Shown here one piece after another: positions 22,801 through 35,285 of a DNA stretch of 64,000 nt. Origin of the DNA: Chrysopilus asiliformis (Eukaryota; Arthropoda; Insecta; Diptera; Rhagionidae); NCBI GenBank assembly GCA_964034945.1, contig OZ035960.1:14759903-14823902 (forward strand), read 5' to 3'. The notes under the pieces were generated by a model. It saw only the letters and a list, made by a program, of their open reading frames with translations. It did not search any database and was not told the DNA's origin. The stretch's first letter is position 1; each line of letters starts with the position of its first letter. A program made the translations under genes and the position numbers.

Positions 22801-24079
22801 TTACGACCCTTAATTCATTTATTTCACTGTCAAAGAGTTATAAATCTTCGAGAAAATTGGGGAAAATAAAATTCAATCAAGGCCTGTGGTTAAAACATAA
22901 AATATATTACGTTGGAACCCTCCCCTCCACTCACCGTTTTTTTTATCATAAAATCATTGTTTTCAGAATATTTTCCTTTTAAAAATATTTCGATCTTGAC
23001 GAATCTTTTTTACTATTTAAAAACTTGCTCCAGTCTCCTCTAAAGCTGTAAAACACAGTGTTTTATAACCATCTGTGAACTGGTTATTTGCCTAAGATCG
23101 GGATACCGGAAAATCGTGACTACTTTTTTTTTAAGAAAGACAAAAATCGTGAATTGAACTATAAACGAGGTCGATTCTATGGTTCTTTGTCGATATTTTA
23201 CGCCTGTTCTATGACTTGCTAAATTGCATCAGGAACAAATAAACTCACCTTCGTTCACTTAGATTTCAAAACAAAAACGATGACGTTGAAAGATTTTTAA
23301 TTTTGGGTGTTTTTCTTGTGAACTCTCGCCGGACTTTTCCATATTTGGAACTATTTTTCCCACACTTTTTTATAATGGAAATTTGCCGGGTACTACATGA
23401 ACCCGATGTGTTGCTGGACTGATTTCCCATGTATAACCCTTTCAATCAATAAAATTTCAGTGAGCTCTAAGCGATACATGTTTCATGAAAAACACGTTGA
23501 AATTGAAAATGTTTCCGAAATTCTCTTTTCCTAATTGCAGACAGGACTTTGTGGTGCGTGCGTACCACCAAAAATATGATATAGGAAATTAAACCCGGTC
23601 ATGTGTGGTATTCAATGTACGTATAGTTATTATTGGACGTGATGTGTATTGTGAGGATTTTAGTGGAAAATTCATTAGCAACTGATATTAGTGTTGACCT
23701 TAGGGGCGTAATAGCAATTTAATTATTTTAGATTTAATAACATGATAGTACCGATTTTATAATAACCAGATAGGTCTACTTTTTTTGGATAATTTTTACT
23801 GAAATAGGAAATGTTATTTCAAGCAATATAATTAATATATAATTGTTAGTTTTGTTATTAAATAATTTCCAAAGAAATCGTTAGCGGATTAATAAATGAT
23901 ACTTTTTTACTGAAAGACTTAAGATTTTCTGGATTTGACAAGAATATTTTTAACAAGATTGGCGAATTTTAGAGAAGTTTTCTTTAAATTTAAATAGAAC
24001 ACTTCATTATTCACAATATTCTCTATAAGGTGTTTTACAGAGAGGAAAGGGAGTATATTTTAATGGGCCAAAATTTATC
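22801..24079. other. Non-coding AT-rich stretch
   Basis: No gene or structured repeat is recognised. Confidence 0.35.
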
Positions 24080-24461
24080 TTAACACGTTGAGCGCCACGT
24101 GCCCACCGGTGAACATTTTAATTTTCCAACAGAGGTACAAGTGACCACCGGTGGTCATTATTGGATGTCGATGGTTGGATAACGTGACCACCCGTGGTCA
24201 CACAACGTGTTTCATTTCGAGACATCGTGACCACCAGTAGGAACTTTTTACATATATTTAGCTTTGAGAAATATTAAGTTTGGTCCCAAGATGTAAACCT
24301 TTTTTACTTTGAATTGGTAGTACTTGCAATAAATCAATAAAAAAATTTAAAAAAATGTTGTTCAAAGAATGTCACCCAAGGAATACCCGCTCGTAAGCAC
24401 GCAGTCTACTGTGTTATTCAAAGAATGACCACCAATGGGCACGTGGCGCTCAACGTGTTAA
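24080..24461. mobile_element. piggyBac-like MITE with TTAA target duplication (374 bp)
   Basis: TTAA|CACGTTGAGCGCCACG begins the element at 24084, and the exact complement CGTGGCGCTCAACGTG|TTAA ends it at 24457. TTAA lies at 24080-24083 and 24458-24461. The interior carries several GTGACCACCGGTGGTCA-type palindromes (24132-24220), possible protein-binding sites. No coding capacity. Confidence 0.85.
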
Positions 24462-26488
24462 GCCCGGAACTTTCTTATAATAAGAACCGGAACGGAAATC
24501 CTTCAGGGGTTCAACAGATATCAGCAGAGGCGGTAAGAAGAGAGTGGAATTTTAGAAAAAACAGCATAACCTATGTTACTCTCCATGTTCCCTGAATCTA
24601 ACATTATTAAAATCAGTTTAGTAAGTTTTTGAGAAGTTTTATCACAAAATTCTGATTTTCCTACATATCTATCGATATATTTATCTACATATTTTTCTAT
24701 ATATGTTATAAATATAATTCTCTATATGTCTGTACATTTTGCCGATCGATCTTGTATTTTGTTTTTACACTAATCTAGACCAGCCTTGATCGAAACCGGC
24801 TTTAGTTCAATTTTTGTCTGTTTGTTACCGCATCACGTAAAAACCGCCGACCGGATTTTAATGAAACTTTACAGTTATTTTATTTATATATTGGAATAAA
24901 ACATAGGCTATATATTTTTTGAAGAAAATACTCCCCCTATCCGCTTTCATACAAATTGTAAAAAAAAAACAGTGTTTGGCCATTTTCTCGAAAACGGTGC
25001 ATCTTTTTGGAAATATTATTAACACCAAATGTGTTTAGAATGTGATTTTACATAACTCTTCCATACATAAAAACTCAATCGAAATACTCTTTTCCACCTT
25101 CCCCATACAAACATGCCATTTCTTGCGATTTTACCGGAAAAAGTAAATTTTTCATAACCGATGTTTAACAGATTGTGAAAAACCATGAATTCCCTTTCAA
25201 AAATCGGGGATTAGAATTTCAATATTCGACAAGAAAGTCCTGAAAACATACGGATTTTTCTTTTCAAACGTTTTTTAGTTATTTCTCAGTGTTTTGGTGT
25301 TAAAAAACTTAAACTTAACAAACTTCATATTTATTGAAAATAATTGCAGTAATCATGAATCTCCTCAAGGGATAAAAATTTTATTCAAACAACTTTAACC
25401 TGTCAACGATGGATATGCAAACTAGCATGATTAAACAGCTATAAAATCCTAATTTAAAAAAAAACTACTGCAATCTTGACGTGCTTGTCAAATGTCTTTC
25501 AAATAAACTTCCCGAAGATTTTATAAACCACTAAACTTCTTACAATCTATTAATTTATTACAAAAGAACCAAAATTCCTCACTTAAACTTAATAAACTTA
25601 ATATTTATTAAAAATAATTGCAGTAATTTGCATTGAGCTTAAGAAAAGATTTCATCTAATTAAAATTTATTGCCCAACTAACTCCAATTATGCTAATCTT
25701 AAAAAGGGTTGAACGAAAGGACACTCAACAGAAATTCGCCTCCTAAGACATAACCAGACAACAACGACAACGACGATGTCTCCTGCACATTGGATCAGTT
25801 TTAATAAGGAAAAAGGAAATGATGACTAATTACCGGCAATATTCCGATGTTACTGTGTATCCAAGGACTACTCCTGTCGTCTATAACCATTGAAAATGAC
25901 AACAAAAGGTATTTTTGAAATTTCAGTATCATATTTGGATAATTTCCTTTGCATAATGAAGGCAATTTCGTAGCAACCTCTGGTCCTGGACATTCTTGCC
26001 ATTACTTTGAGCTTATCTGTATTAAAGAAAAAATATCTAATTTAATTCCGCCCACCGATTCGTTTGTTCTTAAAATTCGATTAAACTACCCTTATCGTAT
26101 TACCTCCCGCAATTCAGTTATCAAAATACTGGCAAAAATTCATTCAATATCGTTTCAACAAAAATTCAATTTCCGGATAAATATTTGATGGAAATCGAAA
26201 CAATAAACAAAGATGGAAAATTGCCGCACATTTGATACATTATTGAGAATATTTCTTCTATTTAATCATGAATCTCCTCAAGGGATTCCTAGACAATTTC
26301 TGGGAAATTCCGCAAAATTCCACCACCGTCGTAGGATTTTTGGTTTCTTATACAAAGTATAATAAAGTATTGTATTCATGAAATATATCGGCCCTTTAAT
26401 TTCGCCTAAATAATATTTCCCGAGTACTCCTGAGTCGATCGGAGTCATATTACAAAAATGTCTGTCTGTCTGTCTGTCTGTCAGCCTG
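24462..26488. other. Non-coding DNA with small dispersed repeats
   Basis: No gene is supported. AATATTTATT.AAAATAATTGCAGTAAT recurs near 25325 and 25597, and AATCATGAATCTCCTCAAGG recurs near 25354 and 26266. A CTGT-family remnant lies at 24820-25100. A (GTCT)n tract at 26459-26482 leads into the MITE at 26489. Confidence 0.45.
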
Positions 26489-26760
26489 CACTCAGAAAAA
26501 TGTCCAGGTCAACTTTTTGTCAGGTTAACTCTGACCTTACAGAGGTGTCTGTAAGCCAGCTAGCGGTCAGAGTTAACCTATCTAAGGTCAACTCGTGCAG
26601 CTCCCAATGCCCTACATCACCTGCTGGTGGCTTAATTTCAGAATTTCTCCGACCACAGGTCAACTGAGTTTTACTTGCCCACATGCAGGCGAACGCGCGC
26701 CTGCCCGAGGCCAATTACGCCGTATGTAGGTCGTCGAGTTAGCCTCCATTTTGCTGAGTG
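26489..26760. mobile_element. MITE, CACTCAG family, copy 2
   Basis: CACTCAGAAAAATG and CATTTTGCTGAGTG are the ends. It inserted at the edge of a GTCT microsatellite. The flanks TGTCAGCCTG and TGTCAGTCTG look like a 10-bp target duplication with one mismatch, although they could also just be two parts of the microsatellite. The interior has extra GGTCA.CT / AG.TGACC inverted words. Confidence 0.75.
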
Positions 26761-29084
26761 TGTCAGTCTGTGTATAAGAATTCTCAAGAAATACTGGAGC
26801 TATAGCCGTAAAATTTTACACACATGTCGGGTCCTAGAATGGAAAGATGCTATCAACTTTTGATGGAAATGCGTTAACTGGAAGTCACCAAAATGGCGGC
26901 TTTAGAAAACCCCAATTTCGTTTTTTTTTTACTCCGAAACTATGAGTTTTTTTGTAGAAAAAATATCTAATTTAATTACGCCCATTGATAACTATGACTT
27001 AAATTGAAGACAGTAAAATTCCTTACAGTTTCGTCTTGTACTAAAACTCGATAACTCAACCCGTTATCAAAATATACAGTATACCCGTCGTTGCTGGGTT
27101 AAAACATTTTGCATAATTTTTTTACACCCAAAAACAAAGAAATTAGTAAAAAACTTTTGAAAAAAAGGTTGTGGTGCTTTAGGACCTCCCGTTACGAATT
27201 TTGAAATTTTAACAGCAAGTTCGTGATTAGCGACTCCGAAAAATTCTTCAGCTAAATATCATATTTTCAGTCTACAATTACTACTTTTTTACTTGTCAAA
27301 ATATTCAAATAAAAACGCGCTTACGGTCAACATTGGCATTTTTTTTTTTTTTGAATACTCGCCACCAGATGGAAAAATTACCCCATCCAATATACAATTG
27401 CCCATAGGGAATTTTCCAGTTCGTTATTTATCGAATGTGCCACGAATCCCAGTGTAGATTCGTTATCAACGACCCCAAAAACCCCCGTATGACATTTCTC
27501 AGCCTCCTAACAAGCAAGCTTCATGTCAAAATTCAGTGTTTTATAACACCAACCCCTCGCTTACCCCCTTAGGGGTAAAATTTAAAAAAAAAACCGTAAA
27601 TCGGTATTTTTACCTTTATCGAGATATTTCAGAGTTCAGAAAATAAATATTTATATAAACTAAAATTTTATTCGTCGCTTATATTGTATTAGTAAATAGC
27701 GCAATTTATTTGGTATAAGAAAATCATGTGCTGTTCAAATCAGATATTATTGAAATAAAATTAAAGTCTGCCGGACACGACATTTTCACGTTTATTATAT
27801 TGTCGTTGGACGTGTTTTTGAACAGTAAAAATAGGTGAAACCAAATTGAATTAGCTACACGTGTTTGGGGTAGATATGAATATTGGCGCACTGTTGACAC
27901 TTCCGGTTTCGATCATTTTCGACACGATAGATACTCGTAGATTGCTAATACTCTGATTGATCGATATCAATCACAATTAGTAAAGCTAATTACTGGGCCG
28001 ATTGAAAGTCCACAAAATCGAAAATGCTTGATTTGATTGCCATCGGCATTTTTCATGCGTGTTACCAATTGCCTTGGATATATCACGTTCTGTAGCCATA
28101 TTGGCGGGTTAAATACGACCAAAACTACTCTTACTTACATACCCAACCCAGACAACCACTCCAGGAGTGCAAAAGCAGAAACTAATTTCGAGATAAATTG
28201 TATGTGATTTCATTTCACCTTAGGTTTATATACACGTAAGTCCATTGAAACCGTTTTTGCTGAGCCAATATACAGAATACGTGTATGACAAGAGGATATT
28301 GGATAGTGGCTCACACATCTAGTGGGAGTGAAGTAATTCGCCCCAATTGTAACAGCTGACCCTTTTTCGGTCGGAAATTACATTTTTTACAACCTTCAAT
28401 GTCGAACATGAAAAAGTGAAAACGTCAATTTGAATGACATGTGAGGGATCAGACAAGGAAAAAAGGAGAAATCTTTAATTAAAAACCTCACACAAAACCT
28501 CACAGTTTTTCTCCATGAATTAAAAATCGATGGCCTTAATTTTATAACCCAATTAAGTTATGCAGTATTGAAATACTTTTTGATATAAAATCAAATAGTA
28601 TTTAAATGGGATGCAAATGACTGTTTTTCCAGGTGATGTTTTTCTAAATATTTATTTTGAAATTTTTCTAAATACTCCTATTTCAGTAAGTACGTATTTG
28701 AAGGCATTTTTTCATTGTTTTTGTTGGAAATGAATTGTTGTGTTATACCATATCAATGTACTTTAGTTATTTAATGTACTATACTTGTTTACTTTTCTGT
28801 ACTATGGTAACACTCTTTCTCCTTCTTGTCGAAAAAGTCCTTCTGATCTGACGTGTTACAGTACTGGAGAAATAAATACATAATTATTAAGGCCATCCGT
28901 TGCGTTTCAATCAATTTAACCAACAGTTTTTTATTCTTTAGACAAAAAAAGCATGAAATAAAATGTAATAAGCTAACCAAACTATTTAAAAAACGACATC
29001 AACCTTAAAACTAATGTCCTCTTTAGGTTGATAGCTCGCAATATTTTCAATCAATAAAAGAAAAAAAAATTAACACTAATTTTC
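26761..29084. other. Non-coding AT-rich stretch
   Basis: No gene is supported. GAAAAAATATCTAATTTAAT followed by [T/A]CGCCCA occurs near 26957 and near 26028, marking another dispersed family. A diverged Helitron-like 3' hairpin (minus strand, AACCCAGCAACGACGGGTAT) lies at 27081-27102. Confidence 0.4.
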
Positions 29085-29626
29085 GTCATCATCATCAACG
29101 CCGCAACAACCGTGGGTCGGTTCTAGGCCTAACACGGACTTTTAGACGACCCAGTCCTGCACCACGGTCATCCAATTTGATATCCCGAGCAAATCTCTTG
29201 CTCCCTGGCTTACTTTGTCGCTCCACCTCTGGCTGGGCATGACCCGGCGTTGGCTTCAAATAATTCTGACCCCATAGTCAACATCCTCGGCGCTACAGTT
29301 CTCGAAGAGGGCTGGGATTCTTCAATTGAGGTTTTTATAACCATTTTCTTTCCTGCTTCGCGTCTACAGTTTTACATGGATTGCGAACCATGGTTGAATT
29401 ACAACATTTGTAAGACTCTTACGTTGCAACCCATCAACAGCAGAGGCCGTGAGAGCAAGCTCGACCGATGATGTCGTTAACACCAAGCGGCAACTATCAA
29501 TACTCATTTCGTAAAGCAAGTTGAGTGGACTTGAATCACAGCGTGCCACAGCGGGAATTGAACCACCGAGCTCTGGAATATGGGCCAAGTACTTCACCAC
29601 TTGGACTACGCTGGACCTGGCTTCAT
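29085..29626 (-). mobile_element. tRNA-derived SINE, long copy
   Basis: On the minus strand the element starts near 29626 with a tRNA-like head. An A-box-like GTAGTCCAAGTGG is followed about 40 nt later by a B-box GGTTCAATTCC, the internal RNA polymerase III promoter layout. The body continues through AAGTCCACTCAAC, TGGTGTTAACGACATCAT, GTTGATGGGTTGCAAC, TTCGCAATCCATG and CAGCCCTCTTCGA, and it ends in a GATGATGATGACG tail near 29085. It is collinear with the plus-strand copy at 36575. No protein is encoded. An intact tRNA was excluded because the 3' half does not close an acceptor stem. Confidence 0.85.
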
Positions 29627-32284
29627 AGTCACACTGATTGATAAAATCTTTACATAGTTTTTTTCAAGATTTCAGGCCTAATACTTTGGGAGAAAAAGTA
29701 AACTTCTGACCATCACGGATGCAAAACTGAGAGACAACATCCGATATACAATAACCAACATTGACCCGTTCACGTGCCGCGATGCCGACCAAAACTGTTA
29801 AAATTTAAAGATATTCCATACATAATTGTAGTAAATTAGACTGTGGACCCGCGTAAAAGTATAAGTATTTTGTATATAATTTAGAAATTGATAAATACAC
29901 GGAAAAACGGGTTAAATATTCTGTATATGATAAAAAATCCTAACATCACTTTTTTAACAACTTTTAATAAAAATAGAGTTACCCTTACAAAACCTTAGGA
30001 TAAAAATTCCAAAATATTGACATTAAATGTATATCTTTTGACAATAATTTTCCCGTAAAAAAGTTCAAGAACGATATTCGGTTTATCTTTTTGTTACGGT
30101 TTTTTAAACTCCAACATTAGCTTTCTGATCAGAGACCTCTGAAACCCTTGAATGAGAATTTTCTGGAAAAGAAATATTAAAAAAATAGATACTTGCGTCA
30201 TCCTTTCGTTGGGTGGCCATACGTCCCTAAATTTTCCGGAACAAATTTCATTTGAGAGGTTTTGCGGGAAAAATCTTCTGGGAAAAATCTCATTTGAGGG
30301 TCGCTAATCCGATTCTATAGAGTCCAAAAGTTCGTAAAAATATCTCAAAAGTATCAAGGATATGTGTTCGAATCGAAGACTGAAAAGTATAAACAAGCGT
30401 GGCGAATTTTTTTTCGAAAAGCTTTTATTTAGAAAAAAATGTAGTGTGACGGCGGTTTCCATACAAAGTCCTGAAAAGGCGTGACGAAGAGGGGGAGGGG
30501 GCGGTTCGAAAGGCCAAAAATTAGCGTGACATATTTAATGGACAGCTTTTCTTATTCAGAAAAAAGAAAAAAAACATATACTCGTAACTCCAAAGCACAA
30601 AAATTCATTTAAATTGTAATTTCGAGCGAATTTTCACAAAAACATAATTCGATTATATAAAATAACGGTGAAAATCCTTGCGACAAATTAATTTTATAGG
30701 ATGGCAAATTCAAACCGATGAAATAAGAACGAAAAATTTAATTGAATCTCTTAAAAGTTAATCACCTTTCACTTTTTGGGATAATTACTAAATGACACCC
30801 GCGTTCAATAAAATCTCGCCATTCCATTTAATAAATTTAATTTGAATCCATTCATTCAAACTTTATCGAATTAAAATTTAAAGCTTTAGACACGAAGGTA
30901 AAGTTAATTTATATTAATGTAAATAATTTATTGTGTTAATGACCCAAATTATGCCCAAAGGCTTAAAAACATTGTTTTTTTTTGTTGTGCATTTTTTTGT
31001 TTTGTATTTTGTTTTGATAGTAGCGATGGAAACAAATCAACCTCCAACCGTAAATAAATTGATGCAATTACCGGACAATAAAATCCAAAACACCCGCATG
31101 TCTCTGTAGCTGACAGTAATAAGAATTATTCAAACTTTTCATTGTTGATCCATTAAAATTCAGGTCGAAAAAATTTTATGTGACATCATTTCAATTCTTA
31201 CATAAATTTTAATGGGTATCGGTCTGGTGGAATTTACGATCATGGAGTATTTTGTTTGCGAAAATAATTGCCAAAAAACCACTGAAAAAATTGCATGCAG
31301 TTCTGTTGGCTGACAATTGAATTAATGTTCGATATCTACCTGTAAATTAAAAAAAAACTCCTATAGTCACATCGATCTGATATCAAATAAACGATATGTA
31401 GATTTAAAACGATTAAGTCAATGCTGGTTTGACTACCCGTCATTTTGACCTAAACATAAAACGAATGACCATGTCTATTCTCAATTTTTTATATATTTGT
31501 TTTTTATCATACTGCCATAATAAGCAAAATTCTTCACATTTATCTTCAGAGGGCAATTTTTTACCTATTCGGGTTCGACCCGACAAAAATGACAGTTCAG
31601 GACACAATTTATTCGACAAGAAGCTGTCAGATTTATGCCGGTCAGCATTAACAACTTCCAGACTATAGATATGGAGATACACAGAATCCAATGCGAGATT
31701 TATTGGCGCCTATTCGTTTTGTTGACATAGAAATATTTGCACCGAAAAACTGACAGAAAATCGTTTTAGTAAAATTCAAATCCACCCACATTTAGATCGA
31801 CATATCGACAAAAAAAAAGTTGAAAGACTGGATTAGATCATGGAATAAATTTTGTAAAATAGATATAAAAACTCATCCGATTTAGCGTCCGGTTTAAAGA
31901 AGGTCCAATGATTATGCAGTAAAAACAAACATATATATGACCTGACAACGTATACATGGATTAGCAATTGTAGGTAAATGAAAATCATTTTGAAATTAAT
32001 TGCACATTATAATAAAATATCCCAACAAGCAATTTAGTTGATTTGTTTTGCATAACTTTGTAAAAGGGGTAACATAAATACAATCAGACTAACGATTTTA
32101 GAAACTACAAAATCTTTTAAAAAATTAGAAAGTAATCTGCAGGAGTTTTTCCCATATTTTGAGATCAAATTCAATCGTTTTTCCTCGTATATCACAGAAA
32201 AGCTCGAAAACGGTTGGAGCAAATTTGACTAAACTGCTAACGCAGCAGATTTTTGCGAGTTTGCCCGAGCTATTCAACTTGTTT
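29627..32284. other. Non-coding AT-rich stretch
   Basis: I find no supported gene. Mutually overlapping frames at 31430-31690 on both strands are not distinguishable from chance. A fragment resembling the CCGGGACA repeat (CCGGAACAAATTTC) lies at 30237-30250. Confidence 0.35.
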
Positions 32285-32640
32285 TATATATATAAACATA
32301 ACAAAAGCTATAATTACCAATCTGGAAATTATTGAGAACCCGTATGGTGATATGGCATTGTTCGAAGTTTAAGTGAACGGCGAACATTTGTATCAAAATT
32401 CCACTTTGAAGTCAAACTTTTCAATAATATTTTTTAAAATTGATTCCAATCGGGTTTTGATGTATGGGAGTTTTATATAGAATCATATCCTAAATAACTT
32501 TTGTTCTTGCACTTTATTGATGAAAAGTAATGGTAAATTTTTGCCGAAAGACGAATCTGCGTAAAATTTCAAGTCTCTAGCTCAATTCGTGCGCCTGCAA
32601 TCCGCGCCCCTGACAAACAGATGGACGGTTTGACCATACA
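32285..32640 (-). repeat. Dispersed CTGT-family repeat, reverse copy
   Basis: The reverse complement of the 16448-17000 family: CATAACAAAAGCTATAATTA near 32299, CCCGTATGGTGATAT at 32340, ACTTTTGTTCTTG and AAATTTCAAGTCTCTAGCTC, ending at a short CAGATGGACGG remnant of the microsatellite. Confidence 0.7.
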
Positions 32641-32884
32641 ATGGACGTTTGTTTGTTTGTTGGTCTGATTGACATTACAAAACTCAAAAACTACTGGACC
32701 GATTTTTACGCGGTTTTTTGCAAAATGGTCTGCGTTGCCAGGAGCTATGTTCGATTTTCAAAATTCGAAACAGAAGATCCTGTAAGGATAACGTTTTTTC
32801 CCAAAAGTTTTTAAGTTATTTATGATTTTTTGGCATTCCAAAATGTATACCAAAAACTTTAAGCTGGCAACGAAGGGTCTGCTA
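32641..32884 (+). mobile_element. Helitron-like 3' portion ending in CTAG|T
   Basis: The text GGACGTTTGTTTGTTTGTTG...CAAAAACTACTGGACCGATT leads to GCTGGCAACGAAGGGTCTGC and then CTAG|T at 32879-32883. This is the same order as the element at 51010-51511 seen in reverse: microsatellite near the 5' end, degenerate ACCCGGCAACGACGGGT hairpin near the 3' end, CTAG terminus followed by T. The hairpin here has decayed. The exact 5' end is unknown. Confidence 0.5.
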
Positions 32885-33855
32885 GTTTTTTATATGAATT
32901 GCCAGCAACATTACCTAATATTCAACGAATTTCTATTTATAGCACGTAGAAAATCTCCCCAAAATTAAAAAATTAAACATCTGCCGGCATTTTTGTCTGG
33001 CTTGTTACCTGATATATCGCGAATGCGGAATAAATTATGTCCGATGGCCAATAACGCTAAAAAAAATAATAATAACAAAAATAGGAAAGAGGAAGTGGAT
33101 TGCTCTATGAAATGAAAAAGTCATTCGCCGATTGTCACGCTAGAATGGCAACAACTGCCAGACTCGGTCTATGTTCAAAACGCGACATTCATTATGCTAC
33201 CGCATAGCGTCCGCGATCAAACCGATTTACATATTTTTTTATGAACAAAAACGAAAGGTAAAAAGGCATCTAACCTATCTATCTATGGACAGAAATGAAA
33301 ATCACGAACATCGAAAAAAAAGGCAGAAAACTGAGACCTTATGCATTGCAAACGAGTAATGGAGTTTGCTTTTTGTCATGTGAGCGCTTGGACTGTGAAA
33401 CTTTAATAAAGTTCCAGCGCGATCACCGCGACCAGTTGATCAGCAGTTAAGACCCATGAACTGATCACGTTGACGGTAACCGCGTAGGTACATGCACCAG
33501 GTATTACTACGAAAAAGCGGGGGTGTGTAACTGTCCAGTTATATACCGACAACGGTTGCTGATCGGCAACGAATATACGAGCAGTATTTACGAAAAATTT
33601 AAGATTTCGAATTAAATGCATGGTGTCTATTTCACTAAGCTTCTCCCACAACCACCCGGCGACGTCGGCCGTCGGTACTGCTATCACGAAAAATGTTCCA
33701 AATTTGGAAAATTATTGCTCACTGAAATCAATATCATAAACTGTTGTAGTTTTGCCGAAATTTCTGAAAGGGGGGAACAGCAGAGTGTACCGATTCCAAT
33801 TGGTGTTCCAATCCTTGCGAGTGTTGCGAGTGTTCGAATTCTACCTTGTAAGGTT
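32885..33855. other. Non-coding stretch
   Basis: No gene is supported. Opposed frames at 33400-33890 are about equal in length on the two strands and lack recognisable motifs. Confidence 0.35.
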
Positions 33856-34370
33856 TTAACCCTTTGTTGACAGTCGGTACTTTTAACTACCACCAACTTT
33901 AAATCCTTATATTTTTTTGCTCATCCAATAGTATCAACATTTTATATACTTCTACCATAAACAAACTATATAAAGACTGTTTTTCTCTAACAACTCAGCT
34001 TTGAAAAATAATACCCCAAAGCAGCAGATATGCATGCGGTTGGCAGCGCACACGAGCAGCGGAGCATGTCGCTTGGTCGAAGAAAAACATTCAATTCATT
34101 TTCAAACTCTCCGATCAACACGAAGTTTTACCGAAATCGTAGTTTTCTATCAACTTTTGGGAAAGTACCGCTAGCTACAACGGTTACCTCCCATAAAATT
34201 TTTCTTAAATACAAATTTTTCGAACACTGCGCTTGTGAGAAAAAATGCATGTAATCAAAATTAAAGGAAATAATATTGCCTACATTTTTAATTTTAGGTG
34301 AATTTAATCTCAACTCATACTCTCGTTTACAGTTAAGTTTGATTTCTTAACTTTGCTCTATTGGATATTG

Positions 34371-35285
34371 TTAGGGATCTAAAAAAAAAATTATCGGTAT
34401 TTTTTTGTTTGGTAGAATACCGTCCGATCGGCGGAGGGGAGGGGGTCAAAGTCGGCGAAAACTCGAAATCACAAAAACTTTAAAAATTTGTAACGGCTTA
34501 ACCGATTGAGATGATATTGAATATTTTGGAAAGGTAATTCCTTGTGACAAAAAAATATTTTTTGACTTCCTCTCCCTCCCCCTCACCGTCATATTGTAAA
34601 ATTCAATTTAGTGACAATATAAATAAAATTTGGGGGTAAATGCGTTATTTAAAAAAAAAATCAAAAAAAAAAATCGAATACAAGAAAATTGTATATAGTT
34701 TACTGATTTTCGATTAGTTTTTATGTTTTCTGTACATAATATTAACCCTTTCACTCGGCATTTATTTCTAATAGCAAAAAAAATGTGTTGTTGCTTTTTT
34801 CAATAATAATATGTAGCAACACAATATATTTCAAAATTTAAATATCTTTTTAGAAGTCTCTTTTAGATAATGTACTCATTTGTATACATAACATGTCAAT
34901 CATTGTCCCTCTCCCTTCTAATTCTCTTAGAAATGCGAGTTAAATATGATGTACACAATTGTGTACGCGCCGAGTGAAAGGGTTAACTCAAAAGTTTTAG
35001 GAGTTTAAAATTAATTAGAAATTCATTTAAAAGAAAAATTTTTTTTCTTTGAGAAAGTTTCCGTTTGGAATAAATCTGTGAAAATTTTGAGTTTCTGGAA
35101 GTATTTTGACACTTTCAAACCTTCTTTGAAGTTGTTGCTATTTTTCTTGAGATATTTTAAATTTCGTCACTAAATTGAATTTTACAATTCAATTCGAGTT
35201 TTCGCCGACTTTGACCCCCTCCTCTCCGCCTACTGGAATTTATTCCCTGAAAAAAAATACGGGTATCTTTTTTTTAGGTCCCTAA
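34371..35285. mobile_element. Middle element of the nest: 915-bp long-TIR transposon
   Basis: TTAGGGATCTAAAAAA at 34371 and the complement of TTAGGGACCTAAAAAA ending at 35285 start long, imperfect terminal inverted repeats of about 110 bp. These include GGCGGAGGGGAGGGGGTCAA and AGTCGGCGAAAACTCGAA and their counterparts near 35190-35235. No coding frame and no clear target duplication, so the superfamily is not assigned. Its GC-rich TIR cores stand out from the AT-rich surroundings. Confidence 0.75.
34742..34986. mobile_element. Innermost element of the nest: piggyBac-like MITE (237 bp)
   Basis: TTAA|CCCTTTCACTCGGC (element from 34746) and GCCGAGTGAAAGGG|TTAA (to 34982) are perfect inverted ends with TTAA on both sides (34742-34745, 34983-34986). 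It lies inside the 34371-35285 element, so it is the youngest of the three insertions. A GTACACAATTGTGTAC palindrome sits near its right end (34951-34966). Confidence 0.85.

Noticed and set aside
26520..26714. 64-codon frames on both strands
   Set aside because: They lie entirely within the CACTCAG MITE and are not conserved in the second copy.
29540..29626. Standalone tRNA gene on the minus strand
   Set aside because: A and B boxes are present but no closed acceptor stem or anticodon arm could be drawn. The sequence continues into a SINE body also found at 36575.
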